From JANXYY01 sp035530875 (GTDB taxonomy: Bacteria > Actinomycetota > Actinomycetes > Nanopelagicales > Nanopelagicaceae), in the NCBI GenBank assembly GCA_035530875.1, contig DATKUB010000064.1:1-6343 (forward strand): DNA of 6,343 bases, in the 5' to 3' direction. Below, in pieces: positions 1-6,343 of this stretch. Numbering within the stretch: the stretch's first letter is position 1; each line of letters opens with the position of its first letter. The position numbers and the translations under genes are program-made. A model generated the notes under the pieces. That model worked only from the letters and a program-made list of their open reading frames with translations, was not told where the DNA came from and searched no databases.

Positions 1-1
1 C

Positions 2-454
2 TACACCGGCTTCGCGCAGATCCTCTCACTGGGTCGCCGCAACAAGATGACCGGCATCGCCGAGCAATATCAGTACATCATGCGCGACGAATCCATCCAC
101 ATGAACTTCGGCATCGACCTGATCAACCAGATCAAGATCGAGAACCCGCATCTGTGGACTGACGCGTTCAAGACGGAAGTCACCCAGATGCTGCGCGACG
201 CGGCCGAACTGGAAATCGCCTATGCCCGCGACACCATGCCACACGGCCTGCTCGGCCTGAACGCCGAAATGTGCGCGGAATACCTGCACTTCATCACCAA
301 CCGGCGCTGCAACCAGATCGGCCTGCCGGACCTCTACCCCGGCGCAGGCAACCCCTTCCCCTGGATGAGCGAGGTGGTGGATTTGAAGAAGGAAAAGAAT
401 TTCTTTGAAACCCGCGTCACCGACTACCAGACCGGCGGCGCGCTGAACTGGTAA
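2..454 (+). CDS. nrdB: Class Ia ribonucleotide reductase beta subunit, C-terminal part (5' end outside window)
   Basis: The small (radical-bearing) subunit of aerobic ribonucleotide reductase holds a diiron centre and tyrosyl radical and works in the cytoplasm with NrdA to reduce ribonucleoside diphosphates to deoxyribonucleotides. Only the last 150 codons are present, read in frame from base 2 to the TAA at 452-454; family members are usually about 330-400 residues. Visible landmarks: MRDESIH (residues 27-33 of this fragment), whose Glu30 and His33 match the last two iron ligands of the family (E238/H241 in E. coli numbering). The tail FFETRVTDYQTGGALNW carries a Tyr nine residues from the C-terminus that probably corresponds to the radical-relay Tyr356 of E. 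coli (inference). The earlier iron ligands and radical Tyr lie upstream of the window. The segment is clearly GC-rich (one sampled 60-base line is 67% GC), unlike the following gene. Nothing indicates damage. The gene is followed by a non-coding spacer, so it appears to end its transcription unit. Confidence 0.95.
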   Translation, partial: YTGFAQILSLGRRNKMTGIAEQYQYIMRDESIHMNFGIDLINQIKIENPHLWTDAFKTEVTQMLRDAAELEIAYARDTMPHGLLGLNAEMCAEYLHFITNRRCNQIGLPDLYPGAGNPFPWMSEVVDLKKEKNFFETRVTDYQTGGALNW

Positions 455-457
455 GAA

Positions 458-468
458 GTGTCAGACAC
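458..468. repeat. 11-bp palindrome just after the nrdB stop
   Basis: GTGTCAGACAC reads as GTGTC-A-GACAC, a perfect 5-bp inverted repeat around a single central base, starting 3 bases after the nrdB TAA. A one-base loop cannot fold as a hairpin, so a protein-binding site or chance is more plausible than a terminator. Its right arm ACAC is the first four bases of the tandem repeat that follows. Confidence 0.3.
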
Positions 469-508
469 AGCATTAAGTGACTCAATACACAGCATCTTGT
501 GACTTTGA
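465..508 (+). repeat. Two tandem 22-bp direct repeats, resembling paired NrdR boxes
   Basis: ACACAGCATTAAGTGACT (465-482) and ACACAGCATCTTGTGACT (487-504) match at 15 of 18 bases; only the three central bases differ. The start-to-start distance is exactly 22 bp, about two helical turns. Each copy has ACAC and GTG arms around an AT-containing centre. By hand, the first 16 bases match the remembered NrdR-box consensus (acaCwAtATaTwGtgt) at 11/16 and 12/16. NrdR boxes normally occur in pairs on one helix face, but upstream of nrd operons; here they lie directly after nrdB, 90-130 bp before the next start. They may be an operator for the downstream gene, a relic of a displaced promoter, or unrelated iteron-like sites. 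The repeat itself is directly seen; the NrdR identity is a guess. Confidence 0.5.
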
Positions 509-520
509 GAATTCTTCTCA
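506..520. repeat. Short inverted repeat TGAGAA-TTC-TTCTCA
   Basis: A perfect 6-bp stem with a 3-base loop is followed on the + strand by TTTGAT. The stem has only two G-C pairs and there is no real T tract, so it would be a very weak intrinsic terminator for nrdB. An operator half-site pair is equally possible. No better terminator for nrdB is visible in 455-593. Confidence 0.25.
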
Positions 521-539
521 TTTGATAGTGCTGTTAGGC

Positions 540-545
540 TATGCT
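540..545 (+). promoter_or_regulatory. Weak -10-like hexamer TATGCT upstream of the large gene
   Basis: TATGCT matches the sigma70 -10 consensus at 4 of 6 positions and lies about 50 bp before the ATG at 594. No -35 element stands at a 16-18 bp distance: TTGATA (522-527) is only 12 bp away and TTGAGA (505-510) is 29 bp away. I list it as the best of several poor candidates in an AT-rich spacer that presumably contains the promoter of the large gene. Confidence 0.15.
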
Positions 546-555
546 AGGCGGTTCC

Positions 556-585
556 ATGATTGATGATCATCCGATGAGTTTTTAA
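556..585 (+). CDS. Possible 9-codon leader ORF before the large gene
   Basis: An ATG at 556 opens MIDDHPMSF followed by TAA at 583-585, eight bases before the ATG of the large gene. It is preceded by AGGCGG (546-551), one mismatch from a consensus Shine-Dalgarno, with a short 4-base gap. The large gene's own start has a much weaker ribosome site, so translation could reach it by reinitiation from this leader. The leader also overlaps a 5-bp inverted repeat (ATGAT at 556-560, ATCAT at 566-570). Nine codons is too short to test for coding bias, and chance is a serious alternative. Confidence 0.15.
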   Translation: MIDDHPMSF

Positions 586-593
586 GTCTACCG

Positions 594-3500
594 ATGTCAC
601 AATCACCTGAACTCGCCGGCGGCGAGGGCTTTACCTTTGAAGGCGACGCCGCCGCGTACTATCTCAGTGCGCTGCTGGCTGAGGCATATGCCCCGGGCAT
701 CGATGATCGAATTGTTGTCTGTGTATCGGTTCAGCAGCGCGACTTCGGCGAGCCACTTGATGATGTGATTGTCGATTTTGAAGATGCCGAAAAAAATCCC
801 TCCCGCCTTAGCCTCCAGGTGAAGCGTTCGCTCACGATCAGCAACGCAAAAACGAACAAAGACTTCCGCGACATCATCCGCGACAGTTGGGCCACCCTCA
901 AAAAATCTGACTTTCGCATTAATGTCGACCGCTACGGGGCAGCAGTTGGCACAATCACTTCTGCCAAAGAACGAGTGCTAAAGACCCTTTGCGATTGGGC
1001 TCGTGAGAGTCTGACGGCTGACCATTTTGACGCTCGCTTTGCAAAAGGAGGTAGCGCCAGCGCCGGCATCAAAGCGGTCAAGAACGATGTCGTATCCCTA
1101 CTAAAAGAAGCGAAGGGCACACCGTGCACGAGTGAAGAAGTGCAGCAGTTCCTTGTGCACTTCGTGCTCATTCAGTTCGACTTCCTTCGCGAAGGCGCCA
1201 CCGATCCACCTGATGCCATTAATCGCATCCGAGATTGCCTCGCACCAGATGACGCAGCCAAGGCACCCCTCGTCTGGTCGCGGGCAGTTCAACTAGCCCG
1301 CGCATCAGCTGGCAAAGCAGGCCAGTTTGATCGAGCACGTCTTGTGCGCTCGATCTCGCCTGTCGCTCGCCTTCGCGGCGCAACCTCCTTTCGCCTTGAC
1401 CTCGACAAATTGACGGAGCTCGCAAAGAATTACGCAAACCTCATTCCGGACGATGTTGGCGGAACGAAGCTTGACCGAACCTCAGTCCTTGAGAACATGG
1501 ACAACAAACTCACCACGGCCCGTATCGTCCAGATCCGCGGCCTGCCAGGAGGTGGCAAATCGGTCGTGGTACGACGAGCGGTTGAGCGCGCTTTAGAGCG
1601 AGGCCCAGTTCTCTTTCTCAAAGCCGAACAGCTTGAAGGCACCAACTGGATCAGCTACGCAACCTCGCAGGGGCTCTCGGGAGTACCCTTGGAGCAATTT
1701 CTCGTTGAGGTCGGAGCCGCCGGTACACCCATTCTTTTCATCGATGCGATCGATCGCATCGAGAAAGAACACCAACCCGTCATCCTTGACTTGATTCGCA
1801 CCATCGTGGAGTCGCCGCTGCTCGATAACTGGTGCGTCGTCGTCTCGCTTCGCGATACCGGCATTGAAGTACTTCGCAATTGGTTGGGCGACTTACTGGA
1901 TGTCCTGAAGGTCGAGGCGGTTGAGGTTAACCAGCTGAGTGACGAAGAGGTCGATACGCTTGCAGATGCCAAACCACACCTGAGGCAGCTTCTGATTGGA
2001 TCAGCACAGGTGAAAAAGATCGTCCGACGCCCCTTTTTTGCGAAGGTGCTGAACCAAAGTTATGCAACTGACCCCAGCGCCCCGACATTCGCTCCCCAAT
2101 CTGAAGTTGATCTGATGGAAAACTGGTGGCGGCGGGGCGGCTACAACGAGACCGGCCAAAACGCGATTGAACGCCGGCTCGCGCTGCTCGACTTGGCGCG
2201 TGTTCGTGCCCGCCAGCTTAGCCAGCCGATTGGCCTTACCCAGCTCGCCTCGGTCGCACACATCGATGCCCTAAGATCGGACGGCATACTCCAAAATGCT
2301 CGCGAAGGGATCTCCATCCGCTTCGCTCACGATATCTTCTTCGAATGGGCCTTCTTCCATGTCCTGGCTGATCGCGGGGACCAATGGATGGATGAGATCA
2401 AGTCCTGCGGCGAGCCCCCGGCGGTCGCGCGCGTCGTCGAACTCGTCGCCCAATGGGAGTATGCACAGGGAAAAGACTGGCAGGTGTTCCTCGCGCAAAC
2501 CGAGGGTTCGGATCTTAGATCACAATGGCTGCGAGCTTGGCTGGTCGGTCCCCTCGGAACTGCAAGGTTCGAAGCTGATGAGAACCAGTTCGCAACGGCC
2601 GTCTTTGCCGACGACTTCCGGCTTTTCAGAATGGCGCTCGTCTGGTTTCAGGCGGATAAGACCTCCCCTAATCCGAACGTCCTAGCTGGTGACCTCCCAC
2701 TGGAGCAGCGCCAACGGTTCGCTGATCTTCTCGGTTGGCCTTCAGATTTCACCACGTGGCGTCGCCTCATCAACTTTATCCTCCGGCACATTTCAGACAT
2801 TCCGCAAAGGCTCTATCCGGAGATCGTCGCTATCTTCGAGGTCTGGCAGAACGCCTTGGCCGACCATCGCAACCAAACGTCTCGCAATCTTCTCCAACAA
2901 TGCGCCACATGGCTCGCCTCCATCGAAGTAATCAGTACTGCTGATGGACCTGACACGAACTCTGCGTACTGGAAAAAGATGCCTGACTCGGGCACTTTCC
3001 GAAAATCCCTGGTCCGGCTCCTCTTAAGATCGTCGCGAGCCGAGCCGACCTTTGCAGCCGACTACTTACAGCGGGTTACCAACACAGAGCGAATCCACGA
3101 TGATACGTTTCAAGACATCATCTCCTACTCATCCATCCTCGCCCAATCGTTACCCCAGTCGGTCGTCGAGCTTTCACTAAAGTTCCTGCGAGGGGAACTT
3201 CCAGACAAGCAGGTCGCCCGCGAACAACAGGAGCTTCATGACGAAGCTGAGCGACGCGAAGCTATCCTGACCAAGCCTGAAGCCGAGCGCACCCGTCAAG
3301 AGCAATTGACGCGTTCGAGTGGATTTTTTCTGCGAACCGCCGGTGATTTCAGCGATCATGACTGGGATAGGCTTTCGATCAACGACGACCACCAAAGCTT
3401 TACGCCCCCATCACCGCTTCGAGAGCCATTTTTCTCACTTTTCCAAGCATCCCCTGACGAAGCTCTGAGGCTCCTTAGGGAACTATGCAATCACTCGATG

Positions 3501-5957
3501 ACCGCATGGCAACAACTGCATCGTTATTCACGAGACCGCAGTGGCACCCCCATATCACTGGAGCTTGTGTTTCCCTGGGGCACCCAAAGATTCAGGGGTA
3601 CCGACCGGGAGTATCTTTGGTTCCGATCAACGTGGGCACCAGATGTTATCGGCTGTGGGTTTATGGCACTTGAGGAGTGGTGCTTCGCAGAGCTTGGGCG
3701 CGGTCGCCCTATTGACGAGTTGATCCAGAAAATTCTTGAAGGGAACGAGTGCATAGCCATCTTGGGCATTGCAGCAATGCTCGCTCTCCATACCGAGACG
3801 GTATCCGAAGCAACGTTGCCGATCTTCACCTCACAGCGCTTATTGGCAGCTGATCATAACCGTATGGTGCATGACTTCACGTCAAAAGCGAACTTGATCG
3901 GATTCATACATCGCACCGATAAGCCTGACCTTGAAGCAATCCAAGCAGCGAATGCGCGGCCAGTCCGTCAGATGCAGATCCGTTGGATGGTGCCTAGGTT
4001 CATTTTTGCGGAAAGGTCAATCGGAGACCGTGCTCGTAATGACATCCTCAACTTTAAGAACGATCTACCATATCAGTACGAAGAACAGCGCGATATTCCT
4101 GAGGTGCGGGCGGAACTCGCTGCGCAGGCCCTAGAATATGCTGAGTTGGCGGATCCGAAAAACTATCAGGTCTACCAAACTGAAGAGAATTCAGATCAGT
4201 TTGCGATTATCCCCGACAGCCCTTCCGCCACGAAGCCTGAAAATGTCGCTAGAGTTAAAGAGGCGTCTAAACGAATTAAGCTGAACATGCTTTGGGTGTG
4301 GGCATCCAAGTCCTTCGAAAAGAATACACTGAGCGACACCTATACGGTCGAGGAAGCCATCACCTTGGCCAAGGAATCGGACGCCAAGGACTTATTCGAG
4401 CACTCAAATGACAAGAACGAAGAAAATCAGTTAGATTTGCGTCGAGGTGCAGTCGCTTCTATAGCCGCAATCGCACTTAACTTTCGACATGGACGAACTC
4501 AAAAAGATCTAGAGTGGGCTCGAGATGTTCTTGGGCGCGCGAGCCTCCTGCCAGAAAACCCAAATCCGATATGGTCGTCTAGTGCCATCATCCCGTGGCA
4601 CCATGCTATCTACGTAGCCCGAGGCCTTGCAGCGGATATCCGGGAAGGTACAGCGGCTCGCCCAACTCCATACAACCTCCTTGCGATGATTGCTCATCCA
4701 CTCGAAGTCGTTTCATTAGCGGCACTCGAAGAAGCATGCCGGCTATGGCCCAAAGACTCAAAGCTGACTTGGGCCGCGCTGGTTTTAGCATTTTCGCGCT
4801 GTCGCGTTCCTCGGCGAACACAAGATCAGCCTTATCTACAGGATGAAGCCCAAGAGAAGCTACATGAGGTGCTTTCGCTTTATGAGCATTCGAGCGGATG
4901 GGACTCCCTTCCGTTACCTCCTGCGGCCTGGATGAAGATTGAACCTGAGAATGGCAATCGTGGACATCAAAACTATGAAGATTACGACACGTATGATGCG
5001 ATCGACTCGGCTGAGGAATGGGTTGAACCGGATGTCTACTGGCACTCAATGCAGGCAGCAAAAATCCTGAAGTGCATTCCGTTCGACGAAATCCTAAACA
5101 GTAGCGCTAGAAGTGCGCTCCTCGACTTCCTCGCTGGGGTTCTCATATGGACAAACCAAAAGAATGCACCGCCTTGGGTGAAGTCCGGGCGTCGAAATCG
5201 TAGGTCGAGCCAAATCTTTGAGTGGACGTATGAACTTGGATCTCGGCTGGGCTACGTAGCAGGTCTCATCCCACTTTCAGACTTCCAACCTCGCTTACTT
5301 GACCCAATCTTGGGCCTAGAAGGAGATAATTGCTGGGCTCTCCTCTCTCCCTTCGCAAGTACCTACGTCTGCGTATACATATACGATGCCCCAGTCATTC
5401 CGGCCGATGCTGACACAACCTTGCACCTCTGTCTTGAACGACTTCTGCAGGACTCAGCTTTCAAACGTGACGCCTACCGGAGCGGAGAATTCACCGGCTC
5501 TAATCAGCCGGCGCTCGTTCGTACTTTGATGTTTATCTCAATCGAACGCGCAGACATGTCTGCTCGCTACGTAAACGGCGACTGGTCCGAAATCGACCGT
5601 ATCCTGCCTCTGATTGACCGTTTCATTCGCGCTGGTGGATGGGCTGCTTCCGTGATGGCCCCATTCTTAACGCTTTGCGAGCGCGCTAGGGGCAACTACC
5701 CGGCAGAATCTTTCGCGAACCAAGTGCTGTCAATCATCAGCAACGAACATGACAGTCTGAAGGGTTGGCAAGGAACATTCATTCCGGCACGCATCGCGGA
5801 ATTGGTGCAGTACTTCTCACATCGTGACACACCCATGAAGCTGAATCTGGCTCAAAAGTTCCTACGGATTCTCGACATACTAGTAGACATGGGCGACCGG
5901 CGCAGCGCAGCACTTCAGCTTAGTGAGGCATTCCGCGAGATTCGTGTGCCATCCTAA
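594..5957 (+). CDS. Large Avs-like STAND NTPase with N-terminal Cap4/DUF4297-type nuclease-like domain; putative antiviral protein
   Basis: This is a 1787-residue cytoplasmic-type protein with no signal peptide or membrane segment. Domains in order: residues about 10-210, a PD-(D/E)xK nuclease-like region (GFTFEGDAAAYYLSALL helix, LDDVIV with Asp56/57, LQVK with Gln75 and Lys77), most like Cap4/DUF4297. Residues about 290-490 form a STAND-type NTPase: Walker A GLPGGGKS (316-323, Lys322), Walker B ILFIDAIDR (380-388, Asp384, Asp387), sensor-like VVVSLR (Arg420) and a conserved-type Pro480 in RRPFFAKVL. Residues about 520-590 look winged-helix-like, ending in RFAHDIFFEWAFF. Residues 590-1787 look alpha-helical and TPR/HEAT-like without clear repeats; they include a charged stretch (874-907) and an acidic patch (1460-1480). 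The start is secure: an in-frame stop lies at 564-566 and ATG 594 is the first start, though only a weak AAG (584-586) serves as ribosome site. All motifs are intact. By family knowledge the C-terminus would sense a phage protein and the nuclease would cut DNA; target and subtype are not readable. The solitary position and lower GC than nrdB suggest acquisition. Confidence 0.85.
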   Translation: MSQSPELAGGEGFTFEGDAAAYYLSALLAEAYAPGIDDRIVVCVSVQQRDFGEPLDDVIVDFEDAEKNPSRLSLQVKRSLTISNAKTNKDFRDIIRDSWATLKKSDFRINVDRYGAAVGTITSAKERVLKTLCDWARESLTADHFDARFAKGGSASAGIKAVKNDVVSLLKEAKGTPCTSEEVQQFLVHFVLIQFDFLREGATDPPDAINRIRDCLAPDDAAKAPLVWSRAVQLARASAGKAGQFDRARLVRSISPVARLRGATSFRLDLDKLTELAKNYANLIPDDVGGTKLDRTSVLENMDNKLTTARIVQIRGLPGGGKSVVVRRAVERALERGPVLFLKAEQLEGTNWISYATSQGLSGVPLEQFLVEVGAAGTPILFIDAIDRIEKEHQPVILDLIRTIVESPLLDNWCVVVSLRDTGIEVLRNWLGDLLDVLKVEAVEVNQLSDEEVDTLADAKPHLRQLLIGSAQVKKIVRRPFFAKVLNQSYATDPSAPTFAPQSEVDLMENWWRRGGYNETGQNAIERRLALLDLARVRARQLSQPIGLTQLASVAHIDALRSDGILQNAREGISIRFAHDIFFEWAFFHVLADRGDQWMDEIKSCGEPPAVARVVELVAQWEYAQGKDWQVFLAQTEGSDLRSQWLRAWLVGPLGTARFEADENQFATAVFADDFRLFRMALVWFQADKTSPNPNVLAGDLPLEQRQRFADLLGWPSDFTTWRRLINFILRHISDIPQRLYPEIVAIFEVWQNALADHRNQTSRNLLQQCATWLASIEVISTADGPDTNSAYWKKMPDSGTFRKSLVRLLLRSSRAEPTFAADYLQRVTNTERIHDDTFQDIISYSSILAQSLPQSVVELSLKFLRGELPDKQVAREQQELHDEAERREAILTKPEAERTRQEQLTRSSGFFLRTAGDFSDHDWDRLSINDDHQSFTPPSPLREPFFSLFQASPDEALRLLRELCNHSMTAWQQLHRYSRDRSGTPISLELVFPWGTQRFRGTDREYLWFRSTWAPDVIGCGFMALEEWCFAELGRGRPIDELIQKILEGNECIAILGIAAMLALHTETVSEATLPIFTSQRLLAADHNRMVHDFTSKANLIGFIHRTDKPDLEAIQAANARPVRQMQIRWMVPRFIFAERSIGDRARNDILNFKNDLPYQYEEQRDIPEVRAELAAQALEYAELADPKNYQVYQTEENSDQFAIIPDSPSATKPENVARVKEASKRIKLNMLWVWASKSFEKNTLSDTYTVEEAITLAKESDAKDLFEHSNDKNEENQLDLRRGAVASIAAIALNFRHGRTQKDLEWARDVLGRASLLPENPNPIWSSSAIIPWHHAIYVARGLAADIREGTAARPTPYNLLAMIAHPLEVVSLAALEEACRLWPKDSKLTWAALVLAFSRCRVPRRTQDQPYLQDEAQEKLHEVLSLYEHSSGWDSLPLPPAAWMKIEPENGNRGHQNYEDYDTYDAIDSAEEWVEPDVYWHSMQAAKILKCIPFDEILNSSARSALLDFLAGVLIWTNQKNAPPWVKSGRRNRRSSQIFEWTYELGSRLGYVAGLIPLSDFQPRLLDPILGLEGDNCWALLSPFASTYVCVYIYDAPVIPADADTTLHLCLERLLQDSAFKRDAYRSGEFTGSNQPALVRTLMFISIERADMSARYVNGDWSEIDRILPLIDRFIRAGGWAASVMAPFLTLCERARGNYPAESFANQVLSIISNEHDSLKGWQGTFIPARIAELVQYFSHRDTPMKLNLAQKFLRILDILVDMGDRRSAALQLSEAFREIRVPS

Positions 5958-6072
5958 TTCGAGATGCCGTCAACCAGCTACTCCGCTAGACCTGCTACCA
6001 AGCGAATGGGAAAACAATGTGGGTTGGAGAGGGATGCCGGTCCAAAACAAACAACGCCAGAAAATCAATTCG

Positions 6073-6089
6073 ACATGCCGCAAGCATGT
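6073..6089. repeat. Hairpin ACATGC-CGCAA-GCATGT
   Basis: A perfect 6-bp stem with a 5-base loop lies 116 bases after the large gene's stop. It has no T tract on the + strand; on the - strand it is followed by a loosely T-containing sequence. It is too weak and too far away to call a terminator. It is a structural observation only. Confidence 0.3.
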
Positions 6090-6219
6090 GCACTGAACAT
6101 TCCATATAGCCCTCCGTTGTTGAGCAGAATTTCTTTCACCCCCCCTTGTAAACAACTGTTGAGTCCAGTGAGTTTGACGGCAGAAACGCTGAAGGACACC
6201 TTGCAGGTAGCAACTATCC

Positions 6220-6225
6220 TATAAT
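6220..6225 (+). promoter_or_regulatory. Perfect TATAAT -10 hexamer with overlapping 10-bp-period repeat
   Basis: TATAAT matches the sigma70 -10 consensus exactly. No good -35 sits 16-18 bp upstream: TTGCAG (6201-6206) is 13 bp away and TTGACG (6174-6179) is 40 bp away, and there is no TG extension. The last base of the hexamer begins TATTGAA (6225-6231), repeated at 6235-6241, so two copies one helical turn apart cover the expected transcription start. A promoter here would read rightward toward the window edge, passing AGGGTGG (6273-6279) and an ATG at 6283 that opens only a 16-codon frame closed at 6331-6333. Confidence 0.25.
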
Positions 6226-6343
6226 ATTGAACCTTATTGAAACGGAACCAGTGGACCGTGCCCAACGAATATAGGGTGGTCAATGGGTATTAATTTGACA
6301 AGTTCCGCAGGGAGGACAGGGCACTTGCCATAGGATTCCAAGG

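Larger units (their letters stand above)
5958..6343. other. 386-bp non-coding stretch to the window edge
   Basis: About 48% GC by hand count. I see no gene I would defend on either strand, no tRNA, no transposase remnant and no clear intrinsic terminator for the large gene. The longest forward reading frame (5964-6224, 86 codons) has no ribosome site, no recognisable sequence, and ends inside the TATAAT hexamer. Landmarks inside are a short hairpin, a C7 run at 6139-6145, a perfect -10 hexamer with a short repeat, and a GGAGG at 6311-6315 that is not followed by a usable start in the window. The next gene probably begins to the right, or the region is a degenerate boundary of an inserted segment. 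Confidence 0.6.

Noticed and set aside
4606..5061. 151-codon reverse-strand frame inside the large gene
   Set aside because: It lies wholly antisense to a well-supported domain-bearing gene and its translation is rich in Ser, Arg and Pro, as expected of a shadow frame.
6116..6156. GTTGTT and AACAAC arms as a possible terminator stem
   Set aside because: The stem is 6 bp with about 29 bases of loop and no T tract, so a stable terminator is unlikely.
5964..6224. 86-codon forward frame after the large gene
   Set aside because: No ribosome site, no recognisable motif, and it ends inside a TATAAT hexamer; it overlaps a similarly unconvincing frame on the other strand.
6065..6283. 72-codon reverse-strand frame in the right-hand spacer
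   Set aside because: No family resemblance, no convincing start site, and low-information sequence; best treated as chance.
6295..6300. Exact TTGACA as a -35 element near the right edge
   Set aside because: No -10-like hexamer follows at 16-18 bp; the nearest, TAGGAT at 6331, is 30 bp away.
6283..6333. 16-codon frame after AGGGTGG in the right-hand spacer
   Set aside because: The ribosome-like site is only 3 bases from the ATG and the frame is too short to support; mentioned only in connection with the -10 hexamer.
1..6343. CRISPR array, tRNA, transposase or integrase
   Set aside because: No spaced repeats of the right size, no cloverleaf-like sequence, and no transposase or recombinase motifs in the translations of either strand.

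Overview
The window suggests a proteobacterium, most like a beta- or gammaproteobacterium. The evidence is the GC-rich C-terminal part of a class Ia ribonucleotide reductase beta subunit at the left edge, whose sequence and tail (ending in GGALNW) resemble that group. This taxonomic call is recognition from memory, not a search result.

Layout. Positions 2-454 are the last 150 codons of nrdB, with the 5' part outside the window. Positions 455-593 are a 139-bp AT-rich spacer (about 41% GC by hand count). It holds two 22-bp tandem repeats just after the nrdB stop, two short inverted repeats, and a possible 9-codon leader ORF. Positions 594-5957 are one uninterrupted 1787-codon gene that fills 85% of the window. 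Positions 5958-6343 (386 bp, about 48% GC) contain no convincing gene. They hold a short hairpin, a perfect TATAAT hexamer overlapped by a 10-bp-period repeat, and otherwise nothing I recognise.

The large gene is the point of interest. Its product has the three-part plan of antiviral STAND (Avs-like) proteins. An N-terminal PD-(D/E)xK nuclease-like domain resembles the Cap4/DUF4297 type (LDD at residues 55-57, QVK at 75-77). A P-loop STAND-type NTPase follows (Walker A GLPGGGKS at 316-323, Walker B ILFIDAID at 380-387, VSLR at 417-420), with a winged-helix-like segment ending near residue 590. The remaining roughly 1200 residues are helical and have no motif I can name. In known systems of this plan the C-terminal region recognises a phage protein, the NTPase oligomerises, and the N-terminal nuclease degrades DNA. 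That is my inferred function here; no phage or target can be read from the sequence.

The two genes do not look functionally coupled. nrdB is housekeeping (dNTP synthesis). The large gene looks like a solitary accessory gene inserted beside it, with a distinctly less GC-rich sequence, especially in its second half. No integrase, transposase, tRNA or CRISPR array is visible.
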